This document shows positions 1 through 11,060 of a stretch of DNA of 64,000 bases, in pieces. The DNA is from Tolypeutes matacus (taxonomy: Eukaryota; Chordata; Mammalia; Cingulata; Chlamyphoridae), in contig JAKSZT010054569.1 in assembly GCA_026826555.1 (NCBI GenBank), positions 1,292,510 through 1,356,509 of the forward strand. The letters are read 5' to 3'. Each line of letters starts with the position of its first letter. Position 1 is the first letter of the stretch. Position numbers and translations under genes: made by a program. The notes under the pieces are model-generated. The model made no database searches. It was not told the DNA's origin and worked only from the letters and a program-made list of their open reading frames with translations.

Positions 1-803
1 TTAAAAATCGTGCATAAGCACTATGGAAGACAGTATAGCGGTTCCTCGGAAAGTTAAGTATAACCTGGCAATCCCCCTCCTAGGTATATAGCTAAAAGAT
101 TTGAAAGCAGGGGCTCAAACAGATAATTGCACACTGATTTCATACTGGCATTATTCACAATTGCCCAAAGTTGGAAGCAACCCAAAGGTCCATCAACCGA
201 TGGAACAGATAAGCAAAATGTAGTATACACAGTCCTAAAAAGAAATGAAGCTCTGATACATGAAGACATCATGTTAAATGAAATAAGCCAGACACAAAAG
301 GACAAATATTGCATGATCTCACTGATGTGAAATAATTAGAATAAGCAAACTCAGAGAGTCAGAATCGAGAATCTACCGTTAGCAGGGGACAGGGAGGGGA
401 TAGGGAATAAGGAGTTAGTGCTTAAAATGTACAGAGTTCCTCTTTGGAATGATGGAAATGTTCTGGTAATGGATGGTGGTGATGGTAGCACAACAGTGTG
501 AACATAATTAGCAGCATTAAAATGTATATATCAGAATGTAGTTAAAAGGGGAAATGTTAGATTGAATGTATGGTAATAGAATAAAACATTAAAAAAAAAT
601 CCATGGAACTGCACAACAACGCAGTGAACTTAAGTTAAACCATGAATTATAGTTAATAGCACAATTATAAAAATGTGTTCCCATCAATTGTAACAAATGT
701 ATGACACCAATGCAAAATGCTAACAACAGGATGGAATACAGTAATCCTGTACTGTATGCACGAGTGTTCTATAAACTCACAGCTTCTCTAATTAAAAAAG
801 AAA
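1..803 (+). repeat. L1 3' end (truncated at window edge)
   Basis: Contains the familiar end-of-ORF2/3'-UTR text of mammalian L1: ATTCACAATTGCCCAAAG, GGAAGCAACCCAAAGGTCCA, AAATAAGCCAGACACAAAAG, GGTAATGGATGGTGGTGATGG, then a lineage-type tail ending TTCTCTAATTAAAAAAG. The same tail recurs near 15.6 kb and 56.5 kb. No intact coding sequence. Confidence 0.8.
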
Positions 804-939
804 TTCTTGGCATAAGGAGGGTCAATTTTATCCTTCATGCTATGGAAGCCACCAAAGAGTATGAAGTTTCAAAGCGACATGATCCAATTTACTTTAAGAA
901 AAAAGAAAAAGACCCAGGCTGTTTACGTAGAAACAAACT

Positions 940-960
940 GGGGGTGGGGGTGGGGTGGGG
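940..960 (+). other. G-quadruplex-capable G tract
   Basis: Four G runs of 4-5 separated by single T bases, followed 60 bp later by another G-rich stretch (1015-1030). Ideal G4 geometry with one-base loops. It lies on the non-template strand for a plus-strand transcript and on the template strand of SLC25A37. Confidence 0.6.
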
Positions 961-979
961 AGAAGCAGGTAAATATGAG

Positions 980-1480
980 GAAGTCTGATTGGGCAAAGAT
1001 TGTGGCCTGGACTGGTGGGGGAGGGGGGCTGGCAGGGGATGAGAAAAGAACCGATGAGGCGTATGCTATGGAGGTTGCAACAGGACCTGGTGAAAGGTGG
1101 ACCGGGATAGAATATGCATCACGGATGATTCCTAGGTTCCTGGCTTTAACAGCTAGTTGGATGGGGGTTCCATTTATTGAGTTGGGGAAGACTGTACGAG
1201 GGGCAGATTTGGGATGAAAGGATGGGCAAGAAAAGGATTTCACTTCTGGATCTATTAAATTTGAGATGCTGAGGAGCCATCTAGTAGAGCTGTCCAGTGG
1301 GCAGTCAGATACATGCGTCTGGAACAGAGAAAAAGCTCTAGTCTGGAAATAAACACCTGGGAACCACCAGCATAGGACTGTTGGGATGAAACGATTCTGG
1401 GTGAGTACAGAAGGAAAAGACAAGACTGTGGGCCTGAACTCTGGGTAACTTTAACGCCAGAGGTCAGCTGGAGGAAGAAC
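980..1480 (-). repeat. L2 LINE fragment, antisense
   Basis: Reads as the reverse complement of the L2 ORF2 region: GATGATTCCTAGGTTCCTGGC, TTGAGTTGGGGAAGACTG, TTTGAGATGCTGAGGAGCCA and CAGTGGGCAGTCAGATACA are degraded versions of typical antisense L2 text. Highly diverged. Confidence 0.6.
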
Positions 1481-1514
1481 TAATAAAGCCGCCTAGAGGA
1501 GCAGTAGGAACCCT

Positions 1515-1680
1515 TTATTTCCCTCTCTTAGGCGCTTACATTGTGCACACATAAATCAGTATTCCCCATTTATGTGTTTACCGACTACACTCTAAGCTCT
1601 TTGAGGGCAGGAATCGAGTCTCACATCTGTAACCCCAACAGTCCCTTTCATAAAGCAGTAACTCAACGATAAAAGGAAAC
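1515..1680 (+). repeat. L2 3'-end fragment
   Basis: Contains ACACTCTAAGCTCTTTGAGGG and CAGGAATCGAGTCTCACATCTG, the typical L2 3'-UTR motif (ctgtaagctccttgagggcagggac). Short and diverged. Confidence 0.5.
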
Positions 1681-3060
1681 ATGAAAACCCCCAAAATAAA
1701 TCAACTACCCCTGCCATTCCACTGCCCTTCCGCCTGCGGGTATCTGTCCTGGCACTCAGAAGCCTCTATTCTGGAGACAATATGAAAAAAAGTATATCAT
1801 AAGGAAGAGAAAGTTCAGGAACTGGGATTTGGGTACTAAAGTACTGCGTCCCCCCACCACACAAATGTACATCTTCACTTCCTCCTGGCTAGGTTTTCTC
1901 TTCTCTCCACTTGGAGGAGCCCCGGGAAGGCAACCTCTGCACGGAGAACCACGGGAGACTGCACGTTTGCAGAACCGTGCCTCAGGCCTGCACATCACCC
2001 GAGTTACCACAGATCTACTCCACCTGAAACCGCCACACTCATCCTGAGGAGAACCACCACTTCTCAGCAAACCCAGTGCCCGCCTACCTGAAAGGGAAGG
2101 GCCTGTGGCCCCAGTGAGGGCCTGCAACTTTGGCCCATGACCTGTGAAGCCCTCATGCCCTCGGTGAAGAGGCCACGGATCAGGAATCCCCAGAAACCCT
2201 GAGGGTGAGACATCCTCAAAGGGAAACATGGGCTCAATCCCCTCTTTCGCTGACCTAATTCAGGCCTTCTGCAGGGCAGTCCTGCCTTCACAAGACCACC
2301 CCTACCCACCCTCCCTGCTCTCACAGTTGCAGGAGTCACCACAGATCTACCTCCACGTAAAATCACCTGCTTACAAACCTTCAGTGATGCCCCAGGTTCC
2401 CTGCAGCAATATCCCCCAATTTTAAAGTTAAAGAGTATCAGGGCAGGGTGTTAAATGAAGGGGGGGTGCCTACCCCTAGAAATTCTTTTCTGAAAGCAGG
2501 GGGTTCTCGCCACTTTCCAAAGACCACCGAACCACCGGATCCTGTCCAAACTCCACTGGCAAGGGTTGGCAGGAGGCATCGTGTACCCTGCTCTTGGAAA
2601 TTCCCATCGTGCCAAGTTTCTAACACACCACCCAATTTCCTACCTGCTCCCTCTCTTTAGAATGCACTTCCCTCAGTCCTCCACCAGCAAAATTCCAGTT
2701 GTGAAGCCTGGCTTGGACTGTCCCAGATCCTCAAAACACCCTCCACTGATCCTTCAGGCAGCGAGAGGCACCTGTGCAGGTGCTTCAGGGTATCAGGTAG
2801 GCAGGCCTGAGATCCTGCACCCCTCAAACTGGGCTGTGGCTGTGAATTTGCTAATCCTGTTAACAGGGTACCTACCACAAGGGCAGGTTACCCAGCCACA
2901 CCCCGCATCACACCATCCAGTAGCCTTTTCTCACAGAATCGCTGTTTCAGTCTGTTTGGTGTCTGATTTCCATCCTTGAATTCAGGGACAGAGAAGAATG
3001 AAGGGGGGCGGGGGAGTGACTGAAACAGGAGAGTGTTCCTCACTGAATTTCTGACGGGGA
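1681..3060. other. Intronic unique sequence, nothing recognised
   Basis: Mixed-composition, C-rich sequence without a repeat or exon that I recognise. Short open frames on both strands have no family resemblance. Homopolymer G or C runs at 2461-2467 and 3003-3012. Confidence 0.5.
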
Positions 3061-3164
3061 GTGGAGACTGTGCAGTGAGCCCCCCCCCTACCCTGTCATT
3101 CCCAGTGCAACACCCCCAAAATGCTCAGGCTGTCTGGACTAACCCCATCTGTGCTGCTGGCAAC

Positions 3165-3275
3165 ACTGGGTGACCTTGGCCATGCCAGCTGACCCCTTGA
3201 TGACTCAGCTTCCTAGTAGTGAACTTGTGAAAGGTCTCTGGCAGGAAGGAGCCAGAAAGCTATAAAAAGGGCCTT
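3165..3275. promoter_or_regulatory. Candidate intronic element: ERRE + NF-E2/MARE + TATA
   Basis: Within about 100 bp of unrepeated sequence lie TGACCTTGG (3171-3179, reverse of the ERR/nuclear-receptor site TCAAGGTCA), TGACTCAGC (3201-3209, NF-E2/Maf element GCTGAGTCA on the other strand) and a strong TATA box TATAAAAAGG (3261-3270) reading on the plus strand. The order would suit an enhancer or an antisense or enhancer-RNA promoter. This is motif evidence only. Confidence 0.35.
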
Positions 3276-3694
3276 CCAGAAGCCAAATCTCCCCTTGATT
3301 TCAGGGCTGGGCAGTGGCTATTCAGCATTTCTGGAGTCATCTGAATGAATGGTTTGCAATCTTTAAGTGTTTTAGTTGGAGGTTTAAAGTAGAGTAAATA
3401 AATTATAATTTCCAGGCCGGCACTTTGGGATACAGGGACAAGCAGGGCCCCAAAATGGTATCAGCAGCTGGCTCCTTTCCCAGCTCCTCAGCCCCCTGGC
3501 ACATATTCCACTGCAGGGGTCCTCCTAGTTTCCTTTCCAAAACAGAAGTACTTGGAAGTTTATACTTTACATCAAAGTCAAAACAGGGAGCCCAAAAGTT
3601 ATACTGTCCCATGTTATTTCCGTATTTCCTTCCAAGGAATGAAAATTTTTGAACTGGAAACATCCTAAGAGACCACTGAGTTTTAAAAGTTCAA

Positions 3695-3740
3695 TCTTGC
3701 CATTTTACAGATGAAGGAACTGAGACTCAGAAGTTAGGTG
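3695..3740 (-). repeat. MIR core fragment, antisense
   Basis: CCATTTTACAGATGAAGGAACTGAG-type text followed by CTCAGAAGTTAGG, which is the antisense MIR core. Short. Confidence 0.55.
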
Positions 3741-3744
3741 TTTT

Positions 3745-5213
3745 TCCCATAGTAACTTAGAACGGACCTCTGAAGATCTTAAGCTAATTAACAATTTACC
3801 GAAAAAAAGAAAATATAAATACGATGTGTATGTCTAGAGAAAGAGGATCTTTTTTGCCTAGGTCCTCCTCATTTCATCCCCTGCCCTCCACGTTCAAGAG
3901 ACATTACAAATGGCACGTTTGGGGTTTATAGAACTGCACGCCCCTCCCCCCACCCCCCAAGCCATGGGTTTCCCTGCCCCTTAAATTCCAGCTGCTCAGA
4001 GAAGATCAGAAATCTCTTTAAAATTTCAAGCATCTTGTAAAAGAAAAGCCCCAGCTTTGTAGTAGCCTTTGGTTTTTAGGGTCTGAAAGAGAATTTCAGC
4101 AGAAACTGTCTTACGATTAAGTTATGAGAAAATACAAGAGACCCCTGAAAGAGAACTCAAGGAAAGTTTATAACAAGAATTTTTCCCCAAAGTCAAGCAA
4201 AGTCACCCATCAGGGCCCATACTCAGAGGCCTGGAAAGCGAGGAGCACGGATTCTCAGGATAAATGGAATCTGCCACCCCCTAAATTTTTACTGATACAG
4301 ATCCTATAAGGCCAATTCCTTCCCAACTTTGAAAGATTTCTTTTGGAAGCCAAGTAGTAGCTAAAAATCATTCCAACTTGTCAATGCATTCCTTACTGTT
4401 ATTATATTGTTTTTTTACTATTTGAAGTCATTTCTGAAGCTGATATTCTTGAAGCTCTAAGGACTAAAGAGAAATCTTCGCTAATTTTCAAACCGATCTA
4501 ACACTCACCCTTCCTGGCCTGCCTAAATACATTTATGTTAATTCAGTTATTGCTTTAGAAGCTAAGAGTCAAGAAAAAGAAAAAAAAAATTTTTTTAAGC
4601 ACGGTAACATCAAAAGAGATCCCCAGTACCAAAACACTTTAGGTTTTTAACTCTTTCACTGACAACCCTCCCCTCCTCCCCAGGGCATTTTCCATGATCA
4701 AGTCTGTGCTTCTGCACAGCCCCTTTCTTCTGGGTTAGAAACAGTTCTGCATTGTCTAAGGACACTGACCACATTCTCCAAAAAAGGGCAATACACCTCC
4801 TCCCTCATCACACCCAACAAACAGATTTAGTAACAAAGACCTCCTGTAGGGGAATCCGTGGACACAGAAATAGAGGGGTGGTGGGTCAGCGGGTCCATTC
4901 ACGTGTCACAGGGCTGGCCTCTTGGAGAAACAGGGCTCAGTTCCCAGAAGCTGTGAGATCCAGAAGCTTCTGTCTAAACCCTCGCCTGACACAGACACCT
5001 GAAGAAAAGTCCTCAAGAGCTCATTCGCAGGGCATTTATCGCAATCAGCTGGAGGCAAATGGACAAACCCAGCTGCTACCCGAACCATCTGCATTTTACA
5101 GGAGACTCCAACTTTGAGACAGAAAGGCTAGAAAGAGAGAGAACAGGGGGAAATGATCAGCTACATATTTATCATAAAAAAAGAGACAAGAAATGATACA
5201 TGAATTCAGGTGA
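3745..5213. other. Intronic unique sequence
   Basis: No coding exon or classified repeat recognised. AT-rich patches (4390-4420, 4570-4600) and poly-C/poly-A tracts only. Confidence 0.45.
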
Positions 5214-5221
5214 CTTTAGAG

Positions 5222-5546
5222 CAGGGGTTCTTAACCAGGGGTCCACGGAAAAATTCCAGGGGGTCCGTGAGCTTGAATTGAAAAAAATCAACTTACTATC
5301 TTTATTTTCTCTGACCTCTAACTGAAATCTAGCATTTCCTTCACCTATGAATGTATGCAATAAATTACAATAGTATTCATTTTCTATCACATTGCAGTCA
5401 TTGCATATCTCGAAAAATTGCTTACGCTCATGGATAGTTCAAAAGTATGGTAGTTGTTAGACCCGATGCTAGTTGAGTGTCATAAAAGTATCTGCCGCTA
5501 CATTCTGAGAAAGGGCCCGTGGAATAAAAAAGGTTAAAAATCCCTG
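5222..5546 (+). mobile_element. hAT-Charlie-type non-autonomous DNA transposon, intact ends
   Basis: A 325-bp element with terminal inverted repeats: CAGGGGTTCTTAACC at the left, and GGTTAAAAATCCCTG at the right (its reverse complement is CAGGGATTTTTAACC). It is flanked by an 8-bp duplication, CTTTAGAG (5214-5221) and CTCTAGAG (5547-5554), 7 of 8 identical. The interior TCCAGGGGGTCCGTGA and AACTGAAATCTAGCATTTCC match a familiar mammalian MER-class hAT family. No transposase is encoded, so it is an inactive fossil. Confidence 0.8.
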
Positions 5547-5555
5547 CTCTAGAGT

Positions 5556-6780
5556 GTCAAGAAGTGGTCCTGGTACTTTTGGCTGCAGGTAATTCCTGTC
5601 CTTCTGAAAGCACAGCTGTTCACTAGACTGACCACCATCCCATTCTCTGCCAGGCCTTGCTCTCTTGGATCTACAAATTGTGACCTGATCACAAGGGGCC
5701 AGTAAAGGTCACTCAGGCAAACCCTAAACCTCCACATATCACTTTTGACCACATTTAATTTTTAGCCATTGGCCTCTGTTCCGGCTGACATTTGCCACTG
5801 CAGCCACCTGTTAATTGTGAACCAACGGGGAGCAGAAATGCCTTTGACAGTACAATTTTCCTCCCTTCCTCATTTCCACCCTCCTCTGGTCTTTAGGCTC
5901 AGCAGAGTGAGCTCCTACCCAGGCAGGCTTCCCGGAAAGCCTTGAGGTAGCCGCTCGGTGGCCCGGCAGGGAAAGAACATTTCAGAATGGGGAGAAGACG
6001 AGCAGCAGCCGCAGGTCCAGCCTGGTGACCTGAAGACCGCCAGGCACCTGCGGGCCACGCCGTGACATTTTTTCAGGGCCATAAAGAATCTCGGGTGGGG
6101 CTTTGTTCTAACTTCCACATCTCCTTCAGGGCTAGAAATTAGATATTGAGGTATTACTTCCCCACCTCGAGGGGCTCTCTCTTGACCTCCGGGGTCTGAC
6201 TCCCTGAGGACCTGCCCATCACCCTTATGGGAATGACCCATTTCTATAATGACCTCCCTGCTGGACAGGGAGTGCTGGGAGGAGGGACCCAAGTGTATCC
6301 ACAGCCTCTGCCTCCCAGCACACCCCCCACCCCTTAATGTGGTCATTTAATGAAGTCCAGGGGATGAGATGACATTCTTGTAAATGCCTTTCAACTCATC
6401 CAGGGAGAGTCCTTACCATGAATCAGGCCAGCACTTGGCAAACAAATCATGGAGACGGTGACTAAGGAAAGCAACTCCTCTGGCTCTTCAGTTAAAGACA
6501 CACCCTGCGCTCACCCTTTCCACCCTCATAAATATACACAGCGGCATCTTCTTTCCTTTTAAGAAGCTTCTCTGCTTCTCCAGTCTGGCCTCTTGGACCT
6601 GCTCACTGGCAGGCTACCCAGCTCCTCCAATCAAGGCTTTCGCCAGTCCTGAGACACGGCGGAGAGCCAGGGAGCAGAAGCACCTTGAACACCGTTGAGT
6701 CAGAGGCAGTGCCGAGAAGGCGCTTCGGGGCTCTGCCCGCTGAGCTCCGTTTTCCAGCAAGCCTGGCTGGCAAGCTTCTT
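5556..6780. other. Intronic unique sequence
   Basis: No recognised repeat or exon. Moderately GC-rich around 5.9-6.3 kb. Long open frames on the minus strand there show no known domain. Confidence 0.45.
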
Positions 6781-6781
6781 G

Positions 6782-6840
6782 CCCACTGTCAGCGTCCTAC
6801 CCACTGCCAGCGTCCACCCCACTGCCAGCGTCCACCCACT
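6782..6840 (+). repeat. 18-bp minisatellite, three units
   Basis: Three head-to-tail copies of CCCACTGCCAGCGTCCAC (6782-6799, 6800-6817, 6818-6835), the first with two substitutions, followed by a partial fourth. Confidence 0.85.
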
Positions 6841-7170
6841 AGCCTTACGTTCCGAAAGCCAGGCCTGGGGCAAGGTGGAGCACCGGCAAAACCCTCATCA
6901 TGGGCACCACAACGAAAGAAGGGCCAAGGGACTCAGAAACAAAGGCATCTGTGGCCTGCCTCCTTCTCTCTCTTTTCCACATCAGCAGATGTGAGTAAGC
7001 AAGGAAAATAAAGACAGGGAAGGCCAAGGGGGAAAGCCCAAGGATCAGCAAATACACAGACACACTCCAGGACAATCAGCCACCTTCCTGGTCCGGGGAA
7101 TCCTCCTCCCCATGTCCCCAGACTCTTCTGCCTGGCACTCACAGACACAGACCTTTTAAAAATAAAAGCA

Positions 7171-7531
7171 GGGGAAACTGATGTGGCTCAAGCGACTGGG
7201 TTCCCGCATACCATATAGGAGGTCCAGGGTTCGATTCCCAGGGCCTCGTGGTGAAAGTCAAGCTGGCCTATGTGGAGAGCTGGAGCAGCAAGATGACGCA
7301 ACAAAAGGAGACACAGAGGAGGGACAATAAGAGACGCAGCAGACCAGGGAGCTGAGGTGGCACAAAAGATTGAGCACCTCTCTCCCACTCTGGAAGGTCC
7401 TGGGATCGGTTCCTGGTACCGCCTAAAGAAAAGACAACAGACACAGAAGAACAGAGAGCAGACAAGCGAGCACAAAACAACGGGGTGGGGGGTGGGGGGG
7501 AATAAATAAATAAAATAAAATCTTTAAAAAA
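7171..7531 (+). mobile_element. Dimeric tRNA-derived xenarthran (DAS-type) SINE
   Basis: The first tRNA-like unit (GATGTGGCTCAAGCGAC ... GGTTCGATTCCCAGGGCCTC) is followed by a SINE body (GGAGAGCTGGAGCAGCAAGATGACGC), a second tRNA-like unit (GAGGTGGCACAAAAGATTGAG ... GGATCGGTTCCTGGTACC) and an AATAAATAAA tail. The G-rich stretch before the tail is typical of this arrangement here. Imperfect flanking duplication (TTAAAAATAAAAGCA / TTAAAAAATACAAGTG). Confidence 0.85.
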
Positions 7532-7614
7532 TACAAGTGAGCATATAAACGTAAAACCCCACAGAGACCTGCGCAGGCCCTAGCAGCCCTGGGGCACACT
7601 GCTGTCCTCTCTGC

Positions 7615-7760
7615 ACATGAGTGCTTACCATGTGTCAGGTACCCTTTTTAACACTCTAGGTGCATCAGCTCAATTAATTCTCATTAAAACACTCAGAGGT
7701 AGTTACTACTGTGATCCCCGCTTCACAGATGAGAGAAATAAGCTACAGTAACTCACCCCG
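7615..7760 (-). repeat. MIR SINE, antisense
   Basis: TGAGTGCTTACCATGTGTCAGG, then CAGCTCAATTAATTCTCATT and CACAGATGAGAGAAATAAG. This is the order expected for a reversed MIR. Confidence 0.75.
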
Positions 7761-7889
7761 GAGCCACTGCTAACTTGAACAGCTCTACTCTCCTAAGCAT
7801 ACTGCCTCCGATACAACTAGTCATGAGCTCAGCATATAAAGGTTGAACAAAGCCACTCCCAAACCTGATCTCAGCTGAGCTTCTCAGCA

Positions 7890-8050
7890 GCCCTGTCAAG
7901 TGGGTAAAGCAGATGACAGATCTAGTTTCATGAGGCGACATCATCCCAGAGAAAGGACATGCCCAAGGTTGCAAAGTTCATTAATGGCCAGACCAGGACA
8001 TAAACTCATGGGACTTGAACCCTGGGTTCAGTGCCCTTTCTAGAAGCCCC
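7890..8050 (-). repeat. MIR SINE 5' half, antisense
   Basis: GACATGCCCAAGGTTGCAAAG, ACTTGAACCCTGGGTTCAG and CCCTTTCTAG fit reversed MIR. Probably a separate copy, or the remainder of the neighbouring MIR. Confidence 0.6.
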
Positions 8051-8845
8051 AACGCCAGCGTAAGCCTGACATACACTCCCCCCGAGGCCCCACCCACAGC
8101 AGCTTCTTAAATGTACAATCAATACAAGAAAAGAAGAGGCCAGTGCTTTGCGCAGCAGCCGGCACCACGCACCCCACGGCTGGCCGGACCTGAGGGCACT
8201 AGAGCTTTCGAGGTCTCTCAGCTACGTGTGTCCAATGGATCCAGAGGTTCGGTGGCCCCAGAGGAAGTCCCCTCAGTTCCATAAAGCTGCAGCCCCTCAG
8301 CCTGGCCCAAGATAGCCAGGCGTTCTGTAAACCTGTTGAGCAACTCTTGCTTCAAGCAAGCTGCTGCCGGGATTTCTCCCTATTTCAACACTTTTTGTTT
8401 TCTCTTCAGACAGGAAAGCATGAATGTGAAACCATGGCACCTCTTAGTGACCAAACAACGGCCCTTCCGGACTGTCTGGGATTACTAGCAGTGTGGGGAA
8501 TGGTTTCAAAGGCACCTTCTGTTAGCCAACTTCAGCATCCAGAGTAACAAATAACCACAGAGTGAGGAAGAGGACGTGGTTGGCACAGCTGAGGACCATG
8601 GTCTCCTACGGCGAAGCAACCATTTTCCAGAGTGCCCTACCAAGAAACCCAGGATCACTCTCCCCAGCAGACTCCAGGCCTTCAAGAGGATGGCAGCTCG
8701 AGCACTCCCGAGTCCAGAGAGCCCAGACCTCTTCCTTTAGACCATTTGAAAGTAAATAACAAGACAGGAGACTCTTCTCTTCAAAGGGAACCAGTCCTGT
8801 CACATGAGCTCAGGGTCTAAATATAGGTAGCACGCCTTGGAGACA
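8051..8845. other. Intronic unique sequence
   Basis: No recognised repeat or exon. Confidence 0.4.
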
Positions 8846-8849
8846 GGGG

Positions 8850-8950
8850 CCATGAATTCTTATTTTTGCATCCCAGTGTCCACCACTGTCCCTGGCACAG
8901 TGGGGCACTCGGCAGGTGTGGAATGATGTGAATGACCAAATGAATAAATC
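8850..8950 (+). repeat. L2 3' terminus fragment
   Basis: CACTGTCCCTGGCACAGTGGG, CTCGGCAGGTGTGGAATGATG and GAATAAATCAGG resemble the L2 3' end (...cctggcacagtgcctggcacatagtaggtgctcaataaat). Confidence 0.5.
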
Positions 8951-9124
8951 AGGGTACAACTGCTGCCTGCTGGATTCTACCACAAATAAAAGGAAAAAAA
9001 AAAAAAAAAAAAGGACAAAATGGCCAAGACACGCTATGGATTAAAACAAGACAAGACAAAACAAAAACCTTGCGTTTACTTAATTACAGCTTTGAAACCA
9101 TTCTTCCCCCCAACTCTTTAAAAC

Positions 9125-10165
9125 AACCACGGCTCTATTCATTCAACAAATATTCACCCAATACCTTTATGTGCCACACACCCTGGTGGACAAGTCAGAG
9201 GAAGCTTGGAGCGCAGTCTCTCAGCCTCTAGATCTGACCTAGAGACTCCTCGGTCCCCTCTGCAGGCTCTGAGAAAAAAAGAGTAGGGGAAAAAAACCCT
9301 GCCCTCAGGGAGCTCAGATTCTAAATGTAGGAGACAGATCATCAACAATATGTCACCATATTGTATGTTGGAAGGTAACAAAAAGCTGTGGAGAAACATA
9401 AAGCAGGGATGGAAAATGGGGAGTGTGGGGTAGGGTCTGAGGGGAATAATGAATTTTAATTCTGGTGGTCAGGGAAGTCCTCAGTAAAAAGAAGGCATCC
9501 GAGTTCCCTGAATGAGGGAGCTGCAGTGGGGAGAGAGAGATGTAAATTCAAGAGATGTTTAGAGACACGAAAATAGTCAGTTCTTGGAGGCCTATGAGGG
9601 GAAGGAGGGAAGGGAGAGAAGCTGAAGATGATAAGCAAGTCTCCGAGGGAGGAACCCAAGCAGAAGGGCAGATCCGAGGGGAAGGTCAAGGTGTCCGTTC
9701 TGGTCACGCTGAGTTGGAGGAGCCTGTGAGGAGCCATGCGGACATGTCTGCAGAGCAATTGGATATTCAGCTCCCAAGAGCCTAGAGCATAGATAGACAT
9801 CTGGGAGATGTCGGGGAAGAGGTGGAAACTGAGACACGAGTCCAGGGCAGAGGTGGAAATTGAGACACGAGTCCTGTGGGAAGAAAAGAAGGTGGAGGGC
9901 AGAATTCTGAGGAAGACCAGCATCTCAGGGACACCAGGCGCCTGAGAGGGAGCTGAGGAGTAGCCAGACCCAACAGGCAAACAGCTGTGTGGCTGCCGGG
10001 GTTGAGGGTCGAGCTCCACGCAAAGGTGCACTCAACAGGGTCAAGGGTGGCAGGGGCCAGGAACATGAGGACTGAGCTCAGCAGCAAGATCTTTAGCAGC
10101 CTCAGTGACGTTTCAGTGGAGTCGCAGGCACGGCAGCCAGACTGCCGTGTGATGACGGGGTGAGG
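9125..10165 (-). repeat. Long L2 LINE, antisense
   Basis: About 1 kb that reads continuously as reversed L2, starting with its 3' end: TTCATTCAACAAATATTCACC, then CCCTGCCCTCAGGGAGCTCAGA, GTGGTCAGGGAAGTCCTCAG, TTGGATATTCAGCTCCCAAGAG, TGAGGAAGACCAGCATCTCAGGG and TCAACAGGGTCAAGGGTGG. Open frames on the minus strand here are degraded LINE sequence, not genes. Confidence 0.65.
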
Positions 10166-10424
10166 AAGTAGTGGCCAAATGTCAACAATTCTTTCTTAAT
10201 GTTTGTTATTTTAAGGAAGGGAAGGAAAAAAAAAAAAAAAGCAACAAGAGTTTGTCTTGTTTACCGGAGGAAAGAGCACACAGGGTCAAGGTGAGACATG
10301 TGGGGTTTGTTTATTTACAATGGGACAGTCTTGGACTTGTATACATGCTTCTGAGTTTAAGCCAAGGGAGAGGGGAAGGCTAAAGATACTGGAACTGGGT
10401 TACTCAAGAGATGATGACAAAAAT

Positions 10425-11060
10425 AACCCCTGCCATCACCATTTACTGAGAACGTATGTGGCAGCACTGCAGCAAGAGCTTTATAATCCATCGTCTCATT
10501 TAATTCATTCATCAACCCTGGACGGTAGATGTGCCGGTTTCCTACAACTGTTAAACAACAGAAGTTCATTCTCTCACGGTTCTGGATGCTGGAAGTCCGA
10601 AATCAGGGTGTCGCAAGGTGAGGCTCCTCCGTTGCCTCTTCCAGCTTCCGGTGGTTGCTGACAGCCCTCGGCTTTCCTTGGCTTGTGGCTGCATCACACC
10701 AATTATCTGCCTCCGTCGACACGTGGTCTTCTCCACTCGGTGTGTCTGTGTGTCTTGCATTTCTCTCCTTATAAGGACACCAGTGCTTGAATGTGTGGCC
10801 CACTCTGATACGGTATACGCTTATCTCCACCACTTAATCACATCTGCAAAGATTCTATTTCCAAATAAAGTCACATTCACAGGCACCCACAGTCAGGACT
10901 TTCAACATCTTTGGGGGACTACACAATTCAACTCACAAGAGTGTGGTGTAATTAATGCACCTACTTTGCAGAGAAAGAACCTGGGCTGAGAGAGGTCAAG
11001 TAATGTGCCCAAGATGGAGAGAGCCAGGATTTCAAATCCAGGTTTGTTCAAGTGGTTCAC
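10425..11060 (-). repeat. MIR SINE split by an LTR
   Basis: Reversed MIR text occupies 10425-10529 (CACCATTTACTGAGAACGTATG, CATCGTCTCATTTAATTCA) and resumes at about 10945-11060 (TTTGCAGAGAAAGAACCTGGG, GGTCAAGTAATGTGCCCAAG, GATTTCAAATCCAGG). The two halves are in the right order and orientation for one element interrupted by the LTR at 10530-10938. Confidence 0.7.
10530..10938 (-). mobile_element. Solo MaLR (MST/MLT1-type) LTR, antisense
   Basis: Begins TGTGCCGGTTTCCTACAACTG and AACAACAGAAGTTCATTCTC, and ends TTTGGGGGACTACACAATTC, the reversed layout of mammalian MaLR LTRs. The CTCCTTATAAGGACACCAG block in the middle is characteristic. Non-coding solo LTR. Confidence 0.8.

Noticed and set aside
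923..1423. 166-codon minus-strand open frame
   Set aside because: Lies in antisense L2 sequence. No gene-like features.
5915..6346. 143-codon minus-strand frame in intron 1
   Set aside because: No homology recognised, same strand as the host gene but not matching carrier exons. Composition-driven.
6782..6840. CRISPR-like direct repeats
   Set aside because: Three contiguous 18-bp units without spacers in a mammalian intron: a minisatellite.
9456..10087. 191-codon and overlapping minus-strand frames
   Set aside because: Relic of an L2 LINE on the minus strand, not a host gene.
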